From: Methanobrevibacter sp.
GTDB lineage: Archaea; Methanobacteriota; Methanobacteria; Methanobacteriales; Methanobacteriaceae
Direction of reading: 5' to 3'
DNA: 64,000 nucleotides
Assembly (NCBI RefSeq): GCF_015062935.1
Contig: NZ_SUTM01000012.1
Coordinates: 23,235-87,234, forward strand
The notes under the pieces are model-generated. The model saw only the letters and a list, made by a program, of their open reading frames with translations. It was not told the DNA's origin and ran no database searches. The position numbers and the translations under genes are program-made. Positions 60,972-64,000 of the stretch are shown here, piece after piece (position 1 is the first letter of the stretch; each line of letters begins with the position of its first letter).

Positions 60972-61355
60972 ATGGTTCATGCATTTGTGCCTGAACATCT
61001 ATTGGATTTAGCAGATTATCTTAATAATCATCAATTCCGCTCTGAATTATATGATCTTCAATGCATAAATAGAACTGTAATAAATAGGTTATATTTTGCC
61101 AGTTATTTGCATGCAAAAGAGTGGATATTGGTGCATGGGGAATATGATAGTTTGGATGACTACACTGATGAATCAAGTTCTCATCTTGCTATTGTCGTTG
61201 CATTAAGAAGATTAAATCAGCATAATCTTTCAACTGATTTTTTTAATTTCAAAGAATTAAGAAAAGATGTTGATTATGACATTGTCAAAATTATTAATGA
61301 TGATGTAAAAAAGGCATATGAATTTGCCAATGCTATTTTTAGTAGTTTGGTTTGA
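60972..61355 (+). CDS. HEPN-domain-like protein
   Basis: This 127-residue helical protein resembles HEPN domains: an NRLYFASYLHAKEWIL helix and a C-terminal KELRKDVDYDIVKIINDDVKKAYEFANAIF helix. HEPN proteins are often RNases in toxin-antitoxin or defence pairs. The canonical Rx4-6H motif is only approximate here (R, then His seven residues after), so catalysis is uncertain. The tight spacing with the upstream gene supports a two-gene system. Confidence 0.68.
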   Translation: MVHAFVPEHLLDLADYLNNHQFRSELYDLQCINRTVINRLYFASYLHAKEWILVHGEYDSLDDYTDESSSHLAIVVALRRLNQHNLSTDFFNFKELRKDVDYDIVKIINDDVKKAYEFANAIFSSLV

Positions 61356-61708
61356 ATATTTTTTTTTTTAAAAAATTTTAAAATTGCTTTAACTTTGTTA
61401 AATCTCTTTAAACGTGAAATATTGTCTTTTTCAAAGAAGTTGATTTCACTTTAACATTCTAATTTTTGATTTTTCACTTAAATTTCACCTGTGCATATAT
61501 ATCCCAGTATTTAATCAAATCAGATTTCCAATATTGGTGATGTTAAAGTAAAATCCGATTGATTAAACACAATCTTTTTTGATATAATTTCATTTTAATT
61601 CAACCTATCTTTAATATAATCAGTTCAAAAAATATTGCTCTCAGGACTAATTGTTGCGAATGTAAACAATTATATATTAGGATATTCTAATTTAAATTAG
61701 GTGATAAA
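61356..61708. other. Intergenic region with an inverted repeat before the flavodoxin
   Basis: This 353-bp AT-rich stretch has no credible gene. It has an inverted repeat at 61648-61672 and a T-rich start after the HEPN-like gene. Confidence 0.5.
61648..61672. promoter_or_regulatory. Inverted repeat upstream of the flavodoxin
   Basis: TAATTGTT and AACAATTA are 8-bp inverted arms with a nine-base spacer, 37 bases before the flavodoxin start. A regulatory dyad is likely. The half-site resembles AACAATT in the 21-31 kb palindromes, but the orientation is everted. Confidence 0.45.
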
Positions 61709-62173
61709 ATGAGCAATGTATTAGTAACTTACTTTTCAGCCAGCGGAGTAACCCGAAATGTTGCCGAAAAAATTGCTGGCGAAAACGGATATGATATTTT
61801 TGAAATTAAACCGGTTGAAAAATACACTTCTGCCGATTTGGACTACATGGACAAAAATTCCAGATCAACAATCGAGATGAACGACAAATCATTCAGACCT
61901 CCAATAGAAGAAACATGTGATGTTTCTGATTATGATACTGTAGTAATAGGCTTTCCTGTATGGTGGTACACCGCACCTACAATCATAAACACATTCATAG
62001 AAAGCGTTGATTTGAACGGAAAAACCATCAAGGCATTCTGCACATCCGGAGGATCCGGAATCGACAAATGCGTAAGCGACCTTCAAAATACTTATCCTGA
62101 ACTTGATTTTGCAAAAGGCATGAGATTCATGGGCAATGTCTCAAAAGCAAAGGAATGGATTGAAAATGAGTAA
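61709..62173 (+). CDS. Flavodoxin
   Basis: This 154-residue protein has the flavodoxin FMN loop YFSASGVTRNVAEKI, the VVIGFPVWWYTAPTIINTF segment and the CTSGGSGIDK loop, matching the WrbA/flavodoxin class that carries electrons or reduces small molecules. It overlaps the next flavoprotein gene by 8 bases. AGGTGATAAA precedes the ATG. Confidence 0.92.
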   Translation: MSNVLVTYFSASGVTRNVAEKIAGENGYDIFEIKPVEKYTSADLDYMDKNSRSTIEMNDKSFRPPIEETCDVSDYDTVVIGFPVWWYTAPTIINTFIESVDLNGKTIKAFCTSGGSGIDKCVSDLQNTYPELDFAKGMRFMGNVSKAKEWIENE

Positions 62174-62681
62174 AAAAGTAGTCGTAATAAGCTCATCTCC
62201 AAGAAAAGGTCAGAATTCAGATACATTATGTGATGAGTTTGTAAAAGGAGCAATTGACGGCGGAAACGATGCTGTAAAATACTTCCTGGAAGACATTGAA
62301 TTTTCATCATGCAAGGCCTGCTACAAATGCAAGACTCCTGAGATGAAGTGTTTTCAGGATGACGGCATTGCAGAAATTCTTGAGGGCATGATGGCTGCTG
62401 ATGTAATTGTCTATGCGACTCCTGTGTATTACTTTGAGATGTGCGGAACCCTTAAGATGTTTTTCGACAGATGCTATCCTATATTCAGACACCTTGAAAA
62501 CAAGGATTTCTATATCATAATGGCAGCCGGAAGTTCCAGTGGCGATGCATTGACCGGACTTAAAAGCTTTATAGGATTTGCCAAAAATCCAACTATCAAA
62601 GAGGTATTTGAAGTCTTCGGTAATGTCAAATCACAGGGAGATGTGCTTAAAAAAGTATATGATGCAGGTAAAAACTGTTAA
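62166..62681 (+). CDS. Flavodoxin-family NAD(P)H oxidoreductase
   Basis: This 171-residue protein starts at ATG 62166, as the loop SSPRKGQNSDTL (FMN site) lies right after it; a frame open from 62136 belongs to the preceding gene's overlap. Cysteine pairs CKACYKCKTPEMKC follow. ATPVYYFEMCGTLKMFFDRCY is the typical flavin contact. It is translationally coupled to the flavodoxin and related to the broken copy at 42859. Confidence 0.88.
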   Translation: MSKKVVVISSSPRKGQNSDTLCDEFVKGAIDGGNDAVKYFLEDIEFSSCKACYKCKTPEMKCFQDDGIAEILEGMMAADVIVYATPVYYFEMCGTLKMFFDRCYPIFRHLENKDFYIIMAAGSSSGDALTGLKSFIGFAKNPTIKEVFEVFGNVKSQGDVLKKVYDAGKNC

Positions 62682-62691
62682 AAAATAGAAT

Positions 62692-62716
62692 TTAGGAAAG
62701 AATTAATCTTTCCTAA
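62692..62716. terminator. Hairpin between convergent flavoprotein and relic gene
   Basis: TTAGGAAAGA and TCTTTCCTAA form a 10-bp perfect stem with a five-base loop. It lies right after the flavoprotein stop and overlaps the relic's stop. Confidence 0.55.
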
Positions 62717-63000
62717 CCTTTAAAAGGATTTGAACTGTCGTATTTCTGTCCGTTTACGGTTATTGAATAGTCACCGTATTCAATGTTTCCGGTAACGGTT
62801 AGGGGTGAAACTGTACTGTCACCTGTCAGTGTCCAGGTTGAACCTTCGCCAACATTAACGGTAGTATTTCCGGTTGAATTTATAGCACCTTTGAATTCTG
62901 TGCTTTTCATGGTCCAGTTAAGTGAACTTATTGAATCGACAATAACGTTTCAGTCTATTTTTTCATTGATTGTATTCAGCTCGCCAACTACTATTTTAGA
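62713..63000 (-). pseudogene. Relic of an adhesin-like surface protein
   Basis: The readable part (from about 62910 down) encodes 65 residues with an N-rich, Thr-rich beta-helix pattern (STGNTTVNVGEGSTWTLTG, GDYSITVNGQKYD). This resembles the C-terminal repeats of methanogen adhesin-like proteins. The same frame extends upstream to about 63000 but is broken by a TGA at 62950-62952. No signal peptide or full gene remains, so it is a decayed fragment. Confidence 0.65.
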
Positions 63001-63241
63001 ACTGTTTGATATCTGTCTCTTTTGATTTGTAATATATAAAATATTTTCAATTCTGAAGTAAAAATTGAATTTCTTCACAATATTTTAAACCATCTACAAT
63101 TCCTTTATTTTGAAATTAATTTTGTTAATAGTTAATTTTTTTATATAATATGATAAATATTGATTTAAATTAATATCAAAGATTTATATTCTTTTAATAA
63201 TAAATTTAAGGGCAATTATTAATTTAAAGGAGGTGACTATT
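63001..63241. other. AT-rich region without a gene
   Basis: I see only AT-rich sequence here, possibly the upstream part of the adhesin relic and the promoter of the next gene. Confidence 0.4.
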
Positions 63242-63610
63242 ATGATGTTTCATGAAGATGTCATTTTCAAAAGTGATGGTCAACAATATGGTCAGGAGTT
63301 CATGGAAATCCTAAATATCAGTGGAAAAATAATTGAAATTCATCAAACGGAATATGGAATAATAGATCCGAAAATGTACAAACCGGATTTGGTGTTTGAG
63401 CTTGAAGATAAAATAGTAATTCTTGAATTTCAAAGCACATATGTGGACATATATGATAAGAAAAGATTTAGATTTTACACGGCTTTATTTGATTATCTGA
63501 AAAATGCCACTCATAAAAACATTGAATTGCATGTATTAAGTACAATTGAGATGCAAAAAACTAAATGTTATAATATTAATCCTGAATCAAGGTTTCCCAT
63601 TTATCTTTAA
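63242..63610 (+). pseudogene. Truncated PD-(D/E)XK nuclease-like gene (Rpn/transposase-like)
   Basis: This 122-residue frame has a pattern of PD-(D/E)XK transposon nucleases: YKPDLVFELEDKIVILEFQST, with D, E and Q in the expected order. Related proteins are usually about 300 residues (family recollection), so the C-terminal part is missing. Protein-like text continues briefly past the stop in the same frame (NSIIPRFLQVGDEL). GGAGGTGA is a strong ribosome binding site for the ATG at 63242. Confidence 0.6.
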
Positions 63611-63920
63611 AATTCGATAATACCTCGATTTCTGCAAGTTGGGGATGAATTGAAAAGTTGGGTGTACTTTTGTTAATTGTCTATATAATTAGTTATTTTT
63701 TAAAATAAGCTTTTTTTTATAAGGTATTTAGGGGGATTATTATATTCATTATACTTTTTGATTTTAATATTAATATTGGAAAATTATTACTTTTCATTTG
63801 CTCTCTTACTATTTCTTTATATATGGGGAAGTTGTTAATTTAATATTTAGTGAGTTTTTAATTTTTGTATGTTAAAATTGAAGAACCATTATAGTTTTAA
63901 TTCAAAAATGTGGTGGATAT
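63611..63920. other. AT-rich stretch before the TnpB-like gene
   Basis: No gene is seen beyond the short possible continuation of the truncated nuclease. If a TnpB element is present, its left end may be in this stretch, but no terminal repeat was recognised. Confidence 0.4.
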
Positions 63921-64000
63921 ATGATGGATAAACGAGTAATGGGTATTAAGGTTAGACTTAAACCTTCACCTGAACAAATTGAAGAGTTTCATAAGAATTT
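63921..64000 (+). CDS. Probable TnpB/IS605 OrfB start (partial)
   Basis: From ATG 63921 (or 63924) the frame reads MDKRVMGIKVRLKPSPEQIE and runs off the right edge after 26 codons. The RLKPSPEQIE pattern is the usual start of IS200/IS605 TnpB-like transposon nucleases. GTGGTGG lies just before it. The family call rests on this short N-terminus only. Confidence 0.55.
   Translation, partial: MMDKRVMGIKVRLKPSPEQIEEFHKN

Noticed and set aside
62725..62745. A tRNA T-loop-like GGATTTGAAC
   Set aside because: No cloverleaf can be built around it and the minus strand reads as the adhesin relic.

Overview
The window is a low-GC archaeal chromosome segment. It looks like a methanogen of the order Methanobacteriales, most likely Methanobrevibacter or a close relative. 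The evidence is the archaeal-type glutamyl- and phenylalanyl-tRNA synthetases, ribosomal protein S8e, SRP19, the GINS-associated DHH nuclease, LL-diaminopimelate aminotransferase, short archaeal PurA, HypE, the small subunit of the split family-B DNA polymerase known from Methanothermobacter, and an adhesin-like relic. Most genes follow an AGGTGA-type ribosome binding site that often overlaps the upstream stop codon. I saw no rRNA, tRNA or CRISPR array.

Layout. 1-8.2 kb: partial Fe-S aldo/keto reductase, gltX, a membrane-anchored acidic repeat protein, dapL and three small proteins of DUF6882/DUF6891/unknown type. 8.3-15.0 kb (minus strand): an apparent operon of two soluble PAS histidine kinases, a response regulator, a processive GT2 polysaccharide synthase with an N-terminal receiver-like domain, and a PsbP-like exported protein. 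15.1-20.7 kb: purA, a cyclophilin-fold protein, a second-class UvrA and a ferredoxin-type aldo/keto reductase. 20.7-31.9 kb: a sulfur-flavoured region with an ATP-grasp enzyme, fdhD, a LarE-like sulfur transferase plus E1-like enzyme, divergent from a GMC/ferredoxin flavoprotein plus ThiS/MoaD-like carrier, two near-duplicate periplasmic binding proteins without a transporter, and a class-II glutamine amidotransferase beside a glutamate-cysteine-ligase-like enzyme. A palindrome TAACAATTGTTA, or a one-mismatch variant, lies in the promoter regions of these units and suggests a regulon.

31.9-40.4 kb: DUF447 protein, ADP-forming acyl-CoA synthetase, DUF2121 protein, metallo-beta-lactamase, aroC, hemB and a CitG-family gene. 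40.4-43.5 kb: a TetR regulator with two operators heading GNAT, flavoprotein, DGC-type zinc protein and a frameshifted flavoprotein. 43.6-51.3 kb: pheS, xth, a HAD phosphatase, polB2, two extremely acidic small proteins, rps8e, hypE and an RDD membrane protein. 51.3-60.2 kb: a nuclease-fold protein with altered active site, a Cas4/Dna2-like nuclease, radical SAM enzyme, DEAD helicase, a HTH regulator, and the operon hemD-GT2-glf-SRP19-GAN. 60.2-64 kb is accessory: a HEPN-like pair, two flavodoxin-type proteins, an adhesin relic, a truncated PD-(D/E)XK gene and the start of a probable TnpB gene running off the edge.

The two most promising leads are the kinase/receiver-glycosyltransferase operon, which looks like direct two-component control of a surface polysaccharide synthase, and the TAACAATTGTTA regulon that joins sulfur-carrier, Fe-S flavoprotein and gamma-glutamyl-thiol-type genes. 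Both functional readings are inferences from sequence and context.
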